Notes under the pieces: model-generated
What the model was told of the DNA's origin: nothing
The model's input: only the letters and a program-made list of their open reading frames with translations
Database searches by the model: none
In this document: positions 12,355 through 23,530 of the stretch, one piece after another
How the letters are laid out: the number at the start of each line of letters is the position of its first letter
Position numbering within the stretch: the first letter of the stretch is position 1
Assembly (NCBI GenBank): GCA_030620095.1
Contig: JAUTXW010000143.1
Span: 1,158,501-1,222,500 of the forward strand
DNA from: Kuschelorhynchus macadamiae
Taxonomy: Eukaryota; Arthropoda; Insecta; Coleoptera; Curculionidae
Reading direction: 5' to 3'
DNA: 64,000 bases
Position numbers and translations under genes: made by a program

Positions 12355-14639
12355 TTTTAGTTGCTAGTATTTATAACCTGATCCTGAATTGCAATTATGA
12401 ATCATTTCGTTTCTGGGAAGAGCAATCCAATACATCCACACTTGTTTGATGCTGATTTGTCTTATCCGTTTGATTTAGTCATTGTAGTGTCGTCCGTACA
12501 AATTGCTCATTACGGCTATTTATTAGAATCAGAGATTGTCTTTATTTTCCTGTGGTCGTTTGCAATGTTGAGTGAAGTATACGATCTGTCGACTAATTTT
12601 GTCATCCTATGCATATCATAAGTTTCAGCTTTCCTAAAAACGAAATCTCTGAATTTACCTAGTTCGCTAAAATCTAAAGTTCTTATGTCAACCAGTGCTC
12701 TTTCTCCTTCATTCCTAGGCAGGCAATTCTGGTTGGGGTGGTTCGTTATTTCATTTGCAAAATAAGTGTTTCTACAAGTAATAAGGTTTCTTGAGTTTAT
12801 CTCGGGGTTTAGTAGCGCTTTAACTCTCTTTAAGTACTGATCTTTTATTCTTGATTTTGCCTGTGTTCCCTCTAACCAGCGTGTCTGTTGGCTTAGACTA
12901 TATCTCCGTTTAACATGGTAATATCAGCTCCGACCGTTTTCTGCATTATAATGTTTAGGATTTTACACTTGTTTAATCCAAACTCATTATAAAAATCTCT
13001 GGTGGTAATTTTGATTAGATCGTCCAGTTATTTTTAACTTCCGACATTTAATTTGATACAATTTATATAAAGAGACGAGACACTGTGTTTGTTATATTCC
13101 TGTCGGCTTTGATTTAAAAAACCTGTTTGCACTTTTTAGCACATTGGATAGAGGATTCATTGCCAGGCAAATTTACAATCGACCAAAAAAGTAAATTTTT
13201 ATAGGAATCTCATCAGTGTTACCAGATGTATTTAATGGAATTCAAATGTGCTTCACTTGAACTCCTTGCGGTAGTCGACAAACGCAATACGAATATTTCA
13301 ATTGTTTTTCTGGACTTGCTTCAGTATAATGAATCAATAATCGGTTGTTGTTTACCTCCCTGGTGTCCTCGCTTACACCCTTCCCGTTCTTCTACCAGAC
13401 GTTGTTGGTGCTGACGTGTAAATTCTGTTGGTAATGCAATCTGTAAGAATTTTATACAAAGTTGGCAGACATATAATAGGTCGATATTGCGGTGGATCAT
13501 CCTTTTTTGCACTCTTTGGTAACATATAGATCAGCCTTGTATTAAGAATACCGGGGTATCCTCTGTGCGTAAGATCGTGTGCGTAAATTGCAAGAGCTTC
13601 ATACAGTAAACCAAATTTCTTGTTCAATTAGTTTTGGATTTTATCAGGTCCTGGTGTTTTTCAGTTGTTAGTGGATTTAATGGCTTCTCTAACCTCGTTC
13701 ATAATATTGTCTGGAAGTTGCATGTCAGAAATATTCGCTCTTTCTTTTTCCATCCTTATCCAGTTAGGATCCTTCTTATGCTCCTTTGGCCATGCCGGAT
13801 CAGTATTTCTTGAGACGTTTATCTGGCAGGTTGACGTCATCCATATGCTCATTGTTATCGAACTCTCTCTCTAAAATTGCTTTTGATTGTTACTAGACAT
13901 AGTAGGTCAACAAGTGCACCCTGTTAGTTATATTCCGCTATTATCTCCGTAAGCACCAGATTGACTTTAGGAATAACTCTATCGCTGTTCTTTTTACTTC
14001 GAGGTTTTGGCAACCTAGGCCTATGCCCTAGATTGTTACTCCCAAATTCCGATAACGCCCTCCTTAACTGATACCGAATGAATCAGTAGCGGAATTTTGA
14101 CCTGGTTGACAGCGTTCATGGTTATATTCATTATGCTCGATGTGGTTGTGCTGTTCAAGATTCTGTTCAACAGCGGCTAGATGTTCGTTTCACGTCTCAT
14201 TCTTATTGCCTTTAAAGTTGATGCCCTCCTCCCTCTAGATCTGTAATTGAATTTTATCCTGTATCTGTTGCAGAATTTAGTTAGTGATCAAGTTATTCTT
14301 GAAAATTACCCTTCTTTGTTCTGCAATTCGTTGCTCCGTGTTATGATGTAGGTCAGGTAAGTTCTCGTTTAAGGCTCTGTGAAGGGTATATCGATACGTG
14401 GTTATGTCAGTCTTATATCTTGTTATTTTGAAATAGGCGAGCATAATAAATTAATTAATTTCAATAGTCCATTTCATATGCTTCCTTAGCTTTCTAGCTT
14501 GTGTGGTCTGAGGCATACTAACTTTTGTCGCCCCAAAAGCTACCTAAATCTTGAGCACGGCAATTGGTTTCCGCGGTATAATGCCGATTCACCCATTTAT
14601 TTCATAAATTGTTCATTTAAAAAATGTGGTTGGCAGTTT

Positions 14640-15230
14640 ATATCTACTGTCAGGTGATAGCTTCGTTAGTATACTTTGTTAGTTTTTCGTTATGTTTCAG
14701 GTTGGTGCTGTTGTTGTTGGGTATTACAACTTCAATTAGGATGAGTTTTTCTTCTTTTTTATAGATAACAGTTATATCAGGTCTATTGTTTTCTATTGTC
14801 CGATCTGCTATAATCCAGTTATCCCAGTAGATTTTAATGTTGTTTTCTACAACATATGGTTCAAACTTGTAGTACGGCTTCTGGTGTCCAGGGTTAATCT
14901 CAGGTAACTTCAGGATTTCAACATATATTATCATGGCTATTTTACTGTGCCTTTTTGAATATTGGCTGTGATATCCAGATAACATATGCTCGCTAGTCTC
15001 TTGATTGTTATTACATCTCCTGCACTGAACTTTTGCTACCTGGTCTTTGAGGATATGTTTGCGATGGCTTCTGGTATTAATTGCCTGATATTGAATTCCT
15101 AAGATAAAAGTTTCTGTATTCAGGTACAGTGTTCTCATCAGCCACCCCAGTGAGGCATTTTTATCGATGGATTCCTTCACCAGTTTGTAGTTGTAGCGAC
15201 CGGGAAGCTCCTTGGAGGACTATTATTTAA
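14640..15230 (-). pseudogene. R4/Dong-type LINE C-terminus, copy 1 (5'-truncated)
   Basis: An uninterrupted 176-codon minus-strand frame (14650-15180) holds the C-terminal part of an R4/Dong-type protein. It has a CCHC-like knuckle starting CRRC (residues 53-56) with H65, then the restriction-like endonuclease with PYYKFEPYV (102-110), IYWDNW (117-122) and NRPDITVIYKK (132-142), followed by E150 in LILIEVVIP. RPD plus a following D/E is the PD-(D/E)XK-type site that nicks target DNA in this LINE class. RT and N-terminus are missing. Its 3' end lies about 50-70 bp from the 5' end of copy 2 in the same orientation, so the copies are head to tail. The start codon is not original. Confidence 0.75.
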
Positions 15231-15233
15231 TCT

Positions 15234-15305
15234 TGCTGTATTATTATTATTAATATTATTGTTATTATTATTCTGCACTTATTAATATTATTGTTATTAT
15301 TATTC
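15234..15305. repeat. (ATT)n-rich tract at LINE 3' end
   Basis: Repeated attattatt with small interruptions, in two near-identical blocks. Dong-type elements are known to insert at TAA repeats, so this may be the target or tail of copy 3. Confidence 0.8.
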
Positions 15306-15309
15306 TCTA

Positions 15310-15660
15310 GCTGGTAGTTTTTCTATTCCATGGTAATATTTCCATCAAAGGAATAGATTTGGACAAGCTTAATTTTAATCTGCACTGAGGAATCTTCTAT
15401 GACAGCTTTATTTAGTAATGCGAGTAGTTATTTTTGTGTTGTTTGGTGTTATTTCACTGGCTGAAATCATGAAAGGATAGATTTTTGTATTTTTACGCTC
15501 TTCAGTTGTTTTGTTTCTGAGACCAGCTCTATGTATTTATTAATTTTGGTTGCATATGTCGTTTGCAGGTTATGGCTTAGCGGGATTTCTATGTCAATAA
15601 TAGCTACATGTTTGATTTTTTATCGTAGACTATAATGTCGGGTCTACTGGCATCATTATT
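15310..15660 (-). pseudogene. R4/Dong-type endonuclease fragment, copy 3
   Basis: The minus-strand translation near 15640-15480 shows RPDIIVYDKKSNM, then IPLSHNLQTTYATKINKYIEL. This is the restriction-like endonuclease core and the helix after it in R4/Dong-type LINEs. It is interrupted by a stop after SNM and by frame changes, and only the C-terminal part is present. It runs into the (ATT)n tract at its 3' side. It is the third fragment of this LINE type in 4.6 kb, all on the minus strand. Confidence 0.6.
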
Positions 15661-18140
15661 ATTAGCATTATTATCTGGTCAAGTTGGAATTTAAAAAAGA
15701 AGCAAAGAGAACAGGTTTCTCCTTTGTATTTATCTTATATTCAAAATTAACTTTACGGATATGTCTATGAAAATGAAGAGCCAGATTTGAACATAAATAT
15801 TCTACATCATAGCAAGTCTATCATTAAAAATGTTTTAAGTAATTATGTAAACTTTGTATGTATGTATATTAAATAAAATTAAAAATTATAATTATCTATG
15901 CTCCGCATTGTACATTTCTTTGGAAAACTGCCACCGCAGAAAATATTTGTAGAAAGTAAATTATTCTTCATTTTCTCCGCCAGTATGAACCCTTTCCGGC
16001 TTATTCGTTTACTTCAAGCAAATTATTACATGACACCGGAACAATAAATATCAGGCTTCTTGAGTAAAATTAGCTGTTTGCCCCTTAGTTTAACCTGTGG
16101 TAAAGCAATTGTCCAGTATGAGGCCAATTTACAGATAAAAGAATTTGCTTGAGTTTGACGCCTACGTGCCTTTGCAAACACAACTCAGAGCAAGGGTCCT
16201 TCAACTATCTCCTAATGTAGATTCCATGTAATTGGGCCGGCCCTAAGGACATCACTAAATTAGTCGCGAGCCGATATTAATTTTGGAGCATTCTCGGAAT
16301 ATTATGCGAAGGGAAGTTGTTTCTCTGTGGTTTCTAGCGATATCCTATTTCATGCAAATTGCCGTTCAATTGGTTCATTTGAATATGGTTATTTTTGAAT
16401 GGTATGCTATCAATATATCGTTAAGTGCTAATATATCTTGAATAGATAGCTTATTTAGGTATGCTTATTTTCGCGTACAACAAGGTATTACAGTTCTTGA
16501 TATAATAATATAGTACTACTTCTCTAATGAAAATGTAAAATCAAAACTAATATTATTAGAACGAGGCTTGTGATGATCGTTCTCTCAGTTATGTTTATAT
16601 GTTTTTAATATTCATCCAAAAATAAATGTTTCTGTTAAACTTGCTATTTTTATTGTTATAGTTATTTGAAATAGTAAAAATGTCAGAAATCTTTTAAATA
16701 TTATTACTGAAGTTTCGATGAAAAAACAAACTGAAATTCAATGTTTACTGATTATCTCAAACCCACTTTGGAATCTTATTCTTAAACTTAGTCATTTTAT
16801 AAAAGTTAATTTTCAACTAGCCAAAATAAAAGTATATTAAGAACGCAAATGTGATGGATAGGTCTTAGCCGCATCGCGCCAAAGTTAAGTTTTGTAAATC
16901 ACGCAAGTGTGGTAAAGACACCTTCCAAATGTGTTTAGTACTATATTTTACCTACAACCGCATTTTAAAAAAATTCAAAAATCTGAAAATAACAAATAAA
17001 AGCCGAGTTACTAAATCAGTATGTCAAAATTATCTGGTTTTTAGAAAAATAATGCGTATAAAATAACTAGCTGGTTTTACTAGAGTGATAGTGGCAGAAT
17101 CGAAATGAGACAACAAATATTATTTGATGTTCTCAAAAATCATGGAAGACAGTGAAGTCGAATGACCGAGGTATTGGAAGTCACAGAAAAAGCTACCATC
17201 ATATCAAAGGACATTTTTGAAAAAGTATATACATGCTTTATAGATCAGGCTGGATCAAAACATAAACAAATACGCAAAGCTAGTAGCTCATTCATTTAAA
17301 AAAGAAGTCTGTGGAAGACATCGCCATAATCTTCCAGGAGATTGTAAAATTTCTTATTGAGGCATCAGGCAATGGCTTTCTGTTAGTGAAAGTATTTGAT
17401 CCAGGATGTTTATTTTCATCTTCACGTTTGAATAACAATTTATTTGTTTTAGGTATCTAACTCTCATTGTGGGTATCCCAAGTGCATGTCGCAAAGAGAA
17501 GTTAAGTAAAATGAAAATGGAAAATATTGAAGAACATGATGATCATTATCATTACTATCCCAGGCATAGTAGTTTACGTAAAGGGATTTCTAGCTGAAAT
17601 CAATTATTATTTTAATTGTGGAAAAGTATGAAAGTTACGCCACACTATACTCCTCATACACGATGTTACGTGGCATATAGTAAGGGAAAATGCACTTTTT
17701 AAGAAATGGGCTTAAATACTTTTGGCAAACTACCAAGTAAAACTCCTTCATATTTAAAATTGTCTTACTTCAACGCATTTACCTACACTATATACTAACT
17801 ATATACTTTGTGCACAATACACAAAGTATATAATTAGTAAAACACAACGTAAACAATTTAAATGTCTATTCAGCAAATATTCGCTAGATAACTCCTTCAC
17901 CCATAAATTCAACTCCAATAATTTAACGGGGTAATTAAATTTCGGCGTCTTCTCTGGGAACGTCCTCTTTCTTAAACTCCTGTAGAATCTTCTTGTAGAC
18001 AGAAGAACGTCGGCAAAGCTACTGATTCTGGTAGGGATATCATGAGTTTAAAAGGTGATTGGTGAGGTGATTGGAAATTCACCGATTCAGAGTTTCGGAG
18101 GGTTAGGTTCAAGAAACAGTGTAATAATTTGTGGTTATTT
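15661..18140. other. Intergenic, nothing recognised except a small hairpin
   Basis: No coding similarity. At 17794-17838 a near-perfect palindrome (actaactatatactttgtg, 7-base loop, inverse) is present. Around 18010-18140 sequence distantly related to the following HHR repeat may be a truncated first monomer. Confidence 0.4.
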
Positions 18141-18213
18141 GCTCCTGTTGGTGACTCTAGTGTGGTTTCGTTGTTTTAAGTTTTGGTGCTAGTTGTGCTC
18201 GTCTCTCAACTAG

Positions 18214-18263
18214 TTGACTGAACTGATGAAGATCTTAAGTCAGAAACACGTGTCTATAGATGA
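18214..18263 (+). ncRNA. Hammerhead ribozyme motif, consensus core
   Basis: CUGAUGA 18223-18229, GAAAC 18243-18247, palindromic stem III ACACGUGU, triplet GUC ending 18254. Stem II is short: GA(U/C)CUUAAGUC. Across the four copies of this family stem I reads UUGACUGUA with UAUAGUUAG (nine pairs including wobbles); this copy has one mismatch next to the core. Cleavage predicted after 18254. Confidence 0.6.
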
Positions 18264-18544
18264 CCAAATTTCAATGTGCTTTGGCGGTCGTCCCAAAAAT
18301 ATCATTTCTCTATTAAATAATAGTTCTTGCGGTGTTAATATTTTCCTACTTTAGATATAATTACTCTTGGGTTATGAGTTTCGCCACAAATAGCTGTATG
18401 TAGCTCCGTTGTAATAGAGTATCACGGCGAAGATTTCGGATGTTCTCTTGGTAACCACAAATGTCGGTTTTGCTCCTGTTGGTGACTCTGATGTGGTTTT
18501 GTTGTTTTAAGTTTTCTCGCTACTAGTACTCATCTCCCCACTGG

Positions 18545-18594
18545 TTGACTGTAGTTATGAAGACCTTAAGTCAGAAACCCGTATCCATAGTTGG
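18545..18594 (+). ncRNA. Hammerhead motif, decayed core (second monomer)
   Basis: Same scaffold: stem I UUGACUGUA 18545-18553, stem II GACCUUAAGUC, GAAAC 18574-18578. The core is mutated to GUUAUGA (18554-18560), and stem III CCCGUAU is no longer palindromic. Confidence 0.5.
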
Positions 18595-18679
18595 TCAAAT
18601 TTCAATATGCTTTAGCGGTCGTCCCAAAAAAATCCTTTTACGTACTATATAATAGTTCTTGCCGCGTTAATGTTTTTCT

Positions 18680-18682
<3 letters not shown>

Positions 18683-18734
<52 letters not shown>
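18683..18734. repeat. (TA)n microsatellite at the end of the HHR repeat
   Basis: TA tract followed by TATG and TG runs. Its left edge is the end of the second monomer. Confidence 0.95.
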
Positions 18735-18744
<10 letters not shown>

Positions 18745-19177
18745 GTGTGTGTTTCTGTGTGTTATCAAACGGCTAGTGTGGAACTAAATTAGGTCACATT
18801 TTACTATTCTTCATAAATGGTTCGCAATGAGGAAAGTTTCAAATGAAGGAAATTTACCGGTTTTTTAAAACTTATTTTTATATTATTATTAGGTCCCTTG
18901 ATTTATGCTTTTAAATAATAGAAATTTAAGACGTTCTTATCCATAAATTTGAGTTATGATCAATTCCAAAGAAAGACAAGCTCACATGTGCCAGACTTAA
19001 AAATAAAAAAAAGTAAATTACAATTTTAAAAAAGAAACAAATTATTGATTACTTCGCAACGAAAAATATTTTAAATAAGTTAGTCGAACAACTCTGTGGC
19101 GCAATACAAAAGAGGTTTACATTAACGGTAAACGCAATAATGTTTTAGTAAATCATCTATTATTCACAAAGAGGCCT
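18735..19177. other. Intergenic with a dispersed repeat
   Basis: About 18770-18860 (gaactaaattaggtcacattt, gaggaaagttt, aaatttaccg) is related to about 30455-30530. No gene. Confidence 0.4.
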
Positions 19178-19455
19178 GTTTCCAAATTAAACAGTAAATA
19201 GACGCTAAGTCTCGATCTCAGTCAAAGTTTATAATAAAATAAAACTAGCTACACGTGTTATACAGTATCCGCCGAACTATGTAATGTGATTGTTTGTTTA
19301 CTGTTTTAACATTGTATGTGTGACGTGTTGTTTAATTTTAAAGGTCTGATGATGCCCCGCCGGGCGAAACACGTGTAACTGGTTTTATTTTATTATAAAC
19401 TTTGACTGAGACCGAGAGTTAGCATCTGTTTAATGTTTAATTTTGAAATAATGTT
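19178..19455. mobile_element. Inverted-repeat element carrying a hammerhead
   Basis: Arms of about 80 bases, 19178-19258 and 19371-19455, are inverted copies sharing words such as cagtcaaagtttataataaa and acacgtgt. The 112-bp centre ends with the HHR core, and the right arm begins at the HHR stem III. This resembles the insertion at 11443-12339, where arms also meet around an HHR-bearing sequence. No ORF. Confidence 0.55.
19339..19387 (+). ncRNA. Hammerhead ribozyme motif, consensus core, GUA site
   Basis: CUGAUGA 19346-19352; perfect stem II GCCC (19354-19357) with GGGC (19362-19365) closing a CGCC loop; GAAAC 19366-19370; palindromic stem III ACACGUGU 19369-19376. The cleavage nucleotide is A19377, allowed by the NUH rule but less common than C. 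Stem I GGU/ACU then, past a bulge, UAAA/UUUA. Confidence 0.6.
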
Positions 19456-19639
19456 TACTAGAAGATTTATAGTAGACTTCAAAAAAGGAGAAGGTTACCA
19501 ATTCGACGTATTTTTTTATTATAGATATACACCGATTACGAATTTTTTAGAGCAGTGCCGAACGGGTCCCACAACAAGCATATTGGAAAAAAATAAAAAT
19601 GGCGGAATGACGCCAGCAGCTTTGCTGCGCCTCTTATAA

Positions 19640-20965
19640 CTTCGTTATCCCACAAAAAAAAATTGATTTTTCGACTTTTAGCCTTGGGCTTTCAATAAAT
19701 CTATAATTTTCTGAAAAGTTACACAATTATCTTCTATTTCATACGTTGTATGTTCTTGAAATGCTACCTCGGCTTTATTATTAAAAAAAATCATTCGTAT
19801 ATCTAATGATCTCTTTTTATATATCTTTTTTTTAGTCTTATAACCCAGTTATTTTTTCATTTTTTATTTCAAAATTATTTGTTTAAAAATTAATAGATTT
19901 TTACATATAACAATAATCTAATTGTATATAAGATTTTTGAAATGATTCTATATAACTTATTTTTAAGAAAAATTATTTTTTTTAAATTAAATTTAAAATT
20001 ATGAAATCATCAATAATCATTTAGATTCCTATATTTTAATAATACACCCCTAAAAAAAATTAATTTTATGAAGATTTTAATTTTTATGAAGATTTTAATT
20101 TTTATGGAGATTTTAATTTTTTTGACATAGAGAAATTCTGGTTTCCCCTTGTATTTTGGTTACTAAATTGATTAAATTAAATTTAAGAAATATGAAGCAA
20201 AAGTATTTAGAGTAATTTTATGTATAAAAACCAGATAGTTGAATTTAAAAAAAAATGTGTATATTCATCCATTTTAATTTTCTAAGCCTATCCAAAATTC
20301 TATAGTGTATTTATCATAGACCAAAATTATTTTCATTGCTCTATTTTAGACCATTTGTAGTTTTTATCAGACCCTTTACACATATAAAATAGTACTAGAA
20401 AAGGCGAAATGTGGAAGAAATATAGTTAAATACCAATTTCTTTGAATTTAAACTAATATACCACCTTACCCTGTTTAAAATTCCAATTTTATTAAAAATA
20501 TTTTACATAAATAGTTGACGTGTACCTCAAATTTAAAGTTATTTTTTTTATTACTCCCAAGTATTTATACAAATCACCCCTATCAGTTTTACACTTATTA
20601 ATTTTAAATTGTAAGTCCAAATTATTAAAAACTTATAGATATTTTGGGATTCTAAAAATTATACATTTTATTTAATTACACTGATTTTTAATTTATTAAC
20701 TGCCACTCATTCTTTAACAAGTTCTAACTCATTATTCATATATGCAAGTAACTTAGAACAATATCTTTTATCTAAATAAATTATTGTATCACCAACATAA
20801 AGACGGAAATTGCAATTTTGAAAAATATTTGATAAATTGTTAATAATCACTTTTTCTTTTGATAAGATATTTACGCATTTAACAACTTGATTTTTATTAC
20901 AAAAATAAGGTTAAAACCGCCGAAAACTTTCATACCTTTTCCGTACACTTTTAGTTTTAATAATA

Positions 20966-21027
<62 letters not shown>

Positions 21028-21400
21028 CATACAAACTACTGTTTATAATATCAAGTAAAAGCTAAGATAAGTTATTAAGTTTTTTTTAAATTAACCGCAA
21101 TTTCATGTGGACTACTTTTATTTGGAAAATTAAAATTAGTAGTTGGAATTGTTTGTTTATTGGTCTCTATATAAAAAATATTAAAACATTCACCAATTTC
21201 TTATTTATTTGATGAAATATTAGCACCGAAACAAAAATCTTTATATTCCACACAATTTTTTTTTCGTTGAATAAAATTCCATAATTTTTTAAACTACACA
21301 AATTATAAAATATCTTTTTCGTCTTTTTGATTCGATAATTTTGTTGTTTTTATAATGTAAATGGGAAGGATTTAAAAATAATTGAAAATTTAAACCGTAT
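19640..21400 (-). pseudogene. LINE reverse transcriptase remnant (Jockey/CR1-like)
   Basis: Minus strand, heavily broken. About 21300-21070 contains pre-RT spacer-like sequence (IGECFN, then ETNKQTIP). RT resumes near 20850 with CNFRLYVGDTIIYLDKRY, where the catalytic YxDD has become YVGD, and with LLAYMNNELELVKE. A thumb and C-terminal part follows (WYISLNSKKLVFNYI near 20410; DRLRKLKWMNIHIFFKFN near 20270). The fingers and first palm aspartate between about 21060 and 20900 are missing, and a (TA)n tract sits there. 3' end undefined in AT-rich sequence near 19640-19800. Confidence 0.55.
20969..21022. repeat. (TA)n microsatellite inside LINE remnant
   Basis: TA tract lying where the RT fingers of the surrounding minus-strand LINE should be. 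Confidence 0.95.
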
Positions 21401-22363
21401 TTTTTTTAATAAGAGTATTAAGAAGACTATTTTTAAAGAAGGGTAACAATATATCCATGAACTTACCGATTGCTAACACGTAAAAAGGACACGGCCGAAA
21501 TTATAGTACTTAAAAAGCACCCATATTTTAAATCCTCACGTCAAAATCTTAGAAAACATTTCCTATAAAATTACCTTCATAAAATTAATAGGAACTCCTC
21601 TCAATAAAAATTCAAATTAGAAACTTCGAAGTCGAGTCCGACAAAATGATATTCCGGAGATAATAACTTGCACCAGGCGGATATTACATTTTCTGATGCA
21701 ATTAAAGGTGTCAGTCTTTTAAACGATCATCAAGGAAAGTTTCAGGTGAGACTTTCATAGGCCATTCCCAAGAGAAATGTGGCCTTTGCACGGCTAGTTT
21801 AATACGGGCTTAAAATTTTTGTAGAATGTCGTAAAGTATTTCTCCCGTCGGAATTGTGAATAGAAACGGTCCGAATATAAGGTATTTTCCAGCAGCATTA
21901 ATAAAAAGAGTAAAAGTATAAAATAAATCAAATGCCTGTATTAGCGGTTTTTACATATTTCCTAAAATAATAATTTAATTGAGCTAATTTATTAATATTA
22001 TATTTCTGCTATACCCAGTGATATTGAAAACGAAGACATACGTATATTAACCTAACGTTTAAGGATAAGATTTTTGTTTTAAAACAATATATATATATTT
22101 TGGTATAGTTGGTGGTTTGCCAGACAATTCATGTGTCCGGGCAAAGCACCAACTACTGCCTATCAATCAAATATATAATATAAACAACATGCATTTTTTC
22201 GAAGTACGTAACCTTATTTTATTAAATTGTAAATAGTATAACATTTTAAATTAGTTTTAAAAAATTGTAGATGGCTTTTTATAATTTGACCACCAAATGT
22301 TTTTTTTTTAATAATTTGTAGATAGGAAAAGAAAGCTTTATATAAAAAAAATAAGGAAGAGCC
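21401..22363. other. Intergenic with a strong hairpin
   Basis: No gene. At 22106-22155 tagttggtggtttgcc is followed by its inverse (one mismatch) after a 17-base loop. Confidence 0.4.
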
Positions 22364-22403
22364 ATTTTTGAAAAAGCCTGCTATAATCGGCGAAACATCA
22401 AAT
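22364..22403 (+). ncRNA. Hammerhead-like motif, UUGAAAA core
   Basis: Stem I AUUU (22364-22367) with AAAU (22400-22403); core UUGAAAA 22368-22374; stem II GCC (22376-22378) with GGC (22389-22391); GAAAC 22392-22396; triplet AUC ending 22399. C3U and G8A relative to consensus. Forty-three bases downstream the sequence meets a (TA)n tract. Confidence 0.4.
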
Positions 22404-22445
22404 TCACACCATTGTATTTGAATTTGCAAATAAACCTATTCCCAA

Positions 22446-22446
<1 letters not shown>

Positions 22447-22505
<59 letters not shown>
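22447..22505. repeat. (TA)n microsatellite
   Basis: TA tract just downstream of the hammerhead-like motif at 22364-22403. Confidence 0.95.
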
Positions 22506-22509
<4 letters not shown>

Positions 22510-22900
22510 TTATTTTCTACAGTTTTTGCTTTATTTTAATATTCTTTGTGTCAAGCCGAAAGTAACCATCTCTCTAGTTATTCTACGCCTGCACAAATAA
22601 GAATTTATAGCAATGCAACTTTTTTTTATTAATTTAACAATTATTCACGTTGAAAGTAATATATGTTTTTCATCTCCACAACTTTTATTGTCCAGATACA
22701 GAATATATAAAACATTAATTCACTTACCAAACCTATTGAAATGAAACCACTGCTTTGATACTCCAGTATACCATTTTTGAAATTTTGTTATTAAGTGCTG
22801 TTAATTTATTTTTATTTTAATATTTATTATATTAAAATAAAAAGGATGTGATAATTCTAGGAAATGGAATTTTATCAGCTTTTTAAACATTAAACTAGGC
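22506..22900. other. Intergenic, nothing recognised
   Basis: AT-rich, no coding or RNA feature seen. Confidence 0.4.
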
Positions 22901-23530
22901 CGCCATTTTATTTAGTCATATAGAATTGACAACATTTTATCAGTTCATCCCTATTTTGCAATTGATTTTTTTGCAAATGTTCAATTTAATTGAATAAATA
23001 GTTTTTGATACTAATATTTTAAAGACAGCGATTTTGTTTCATTGTAATAGCTCGTCACCAAGGTTTTACCAATTTATCCCTATGCAAACTTAATTTTTGT
23101 GCAAAATTTGAGTTAAAAAACATTGAATTAGACCGTCATTTTGCTTTGCCATATATGATAGGCAAAATTTTGCTAGTTCATCCTATTTCACACTTGATTG
23201 TTGTGCAAAACTTCCACTCAACTAGATAAGTAGTTTTTTAAAACTAATATTTTTAACATTACATTAAACCTCCATTTTGTGCGACCATAATTAGCCACCA
23301 CCAAAGGTTCACCAAATTACTTTATATCGCACTTGATTTGATTATAAAATTAAAATATAAATTAACCAGATAATTAATTTTTCAGATCAATTTTATAAAT
23401 GTTTAATTAGACCGGCAATTTGTAACGACATCTTGGATTCTCCCTACCAAAACTTTTACCAATTTATCACGATATGCAGTTTTTTAGACTGATTTTTTTT
23501 TGATTTTACATATTTAAAAAAAAATTCTAT
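22901..23530 (+). repeat. ~130-bp tandem repeat family (about five diverged units)
   Basis: The word ccGcCATTTTg recurs near 22901, 23026, 23134, 23270 and 23412, each followed by ttacCAattTatCcctat and a block near cttgatttttgtgcaaaatt. The same unit forms three copies at 41210-41600 and is recognisable inverted near 56020-56080. No ORF. Confidence 0.7.

Larger units (their letters stand above)
11360..14570 (-). pseudogene. R4/Dong-type LINE polyprotein, copy 2, split by an insertion
   Basis: Minus-strand LINE with many stops and frameshifts. In order: an N-terminal block with EQRIAEQRR (about 14310); RT fingers with PGDKI-like and YRPIICLPTLYKILT segments (13660-13480); a decayed palm where the expected YxDD reads LYINCIKL (about 13078-13045), so both aspartates are lost; a post-RT block with LPRNEGERALVDI (12750-12650); and QVWMYWIALPRNE near 12430. 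The coding sequence then resumes across the insertion at 11442 with the CCHC-like segment CRKCNQKLENIKHITS. The C-terminal restriction-like endonuclease is missing, replaced by mariner-like sequence near 11360. R4/Dong elements encode one ORF with RT and a PD-(D/E)XK nuclease. Family call is from motif recall. Confidence 0.7.
18141..18690 (+). mobile_element. Retrozyme-like tandem repeat, ~331-bp monomer with hammerhead
   Basis: Two direct monomers start gctcctgttggtgactct at 18141 and 18472, an offset of 331 bases. Each holds a hammerhead motif. There is no ORF. The last monomer stops at ctacttta directly against a (TA)n tract. A minus-strand relative at 27153-27860 stops at the same word against another (TA)n tract. 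Short tandem monomers with one type I HHR each fit animal retrozymes, which are non-autonomous and spread as RNA circles using another element's RT. The role is inferred from structure only. Confidence 0.6.

Noticed and set aside
12397..12621. Plus-strand 74-codon frame
   Set aside because: It lies antisense to R4/Dong LINE coding sequence, which is recognisable on the minus strand.
19433..19639. 68-codon plus-strand frame
   Set aside because: It covers the arm of the inverted-repeat element and a dispersed noncoding repeat also seen near 30.6 kb.
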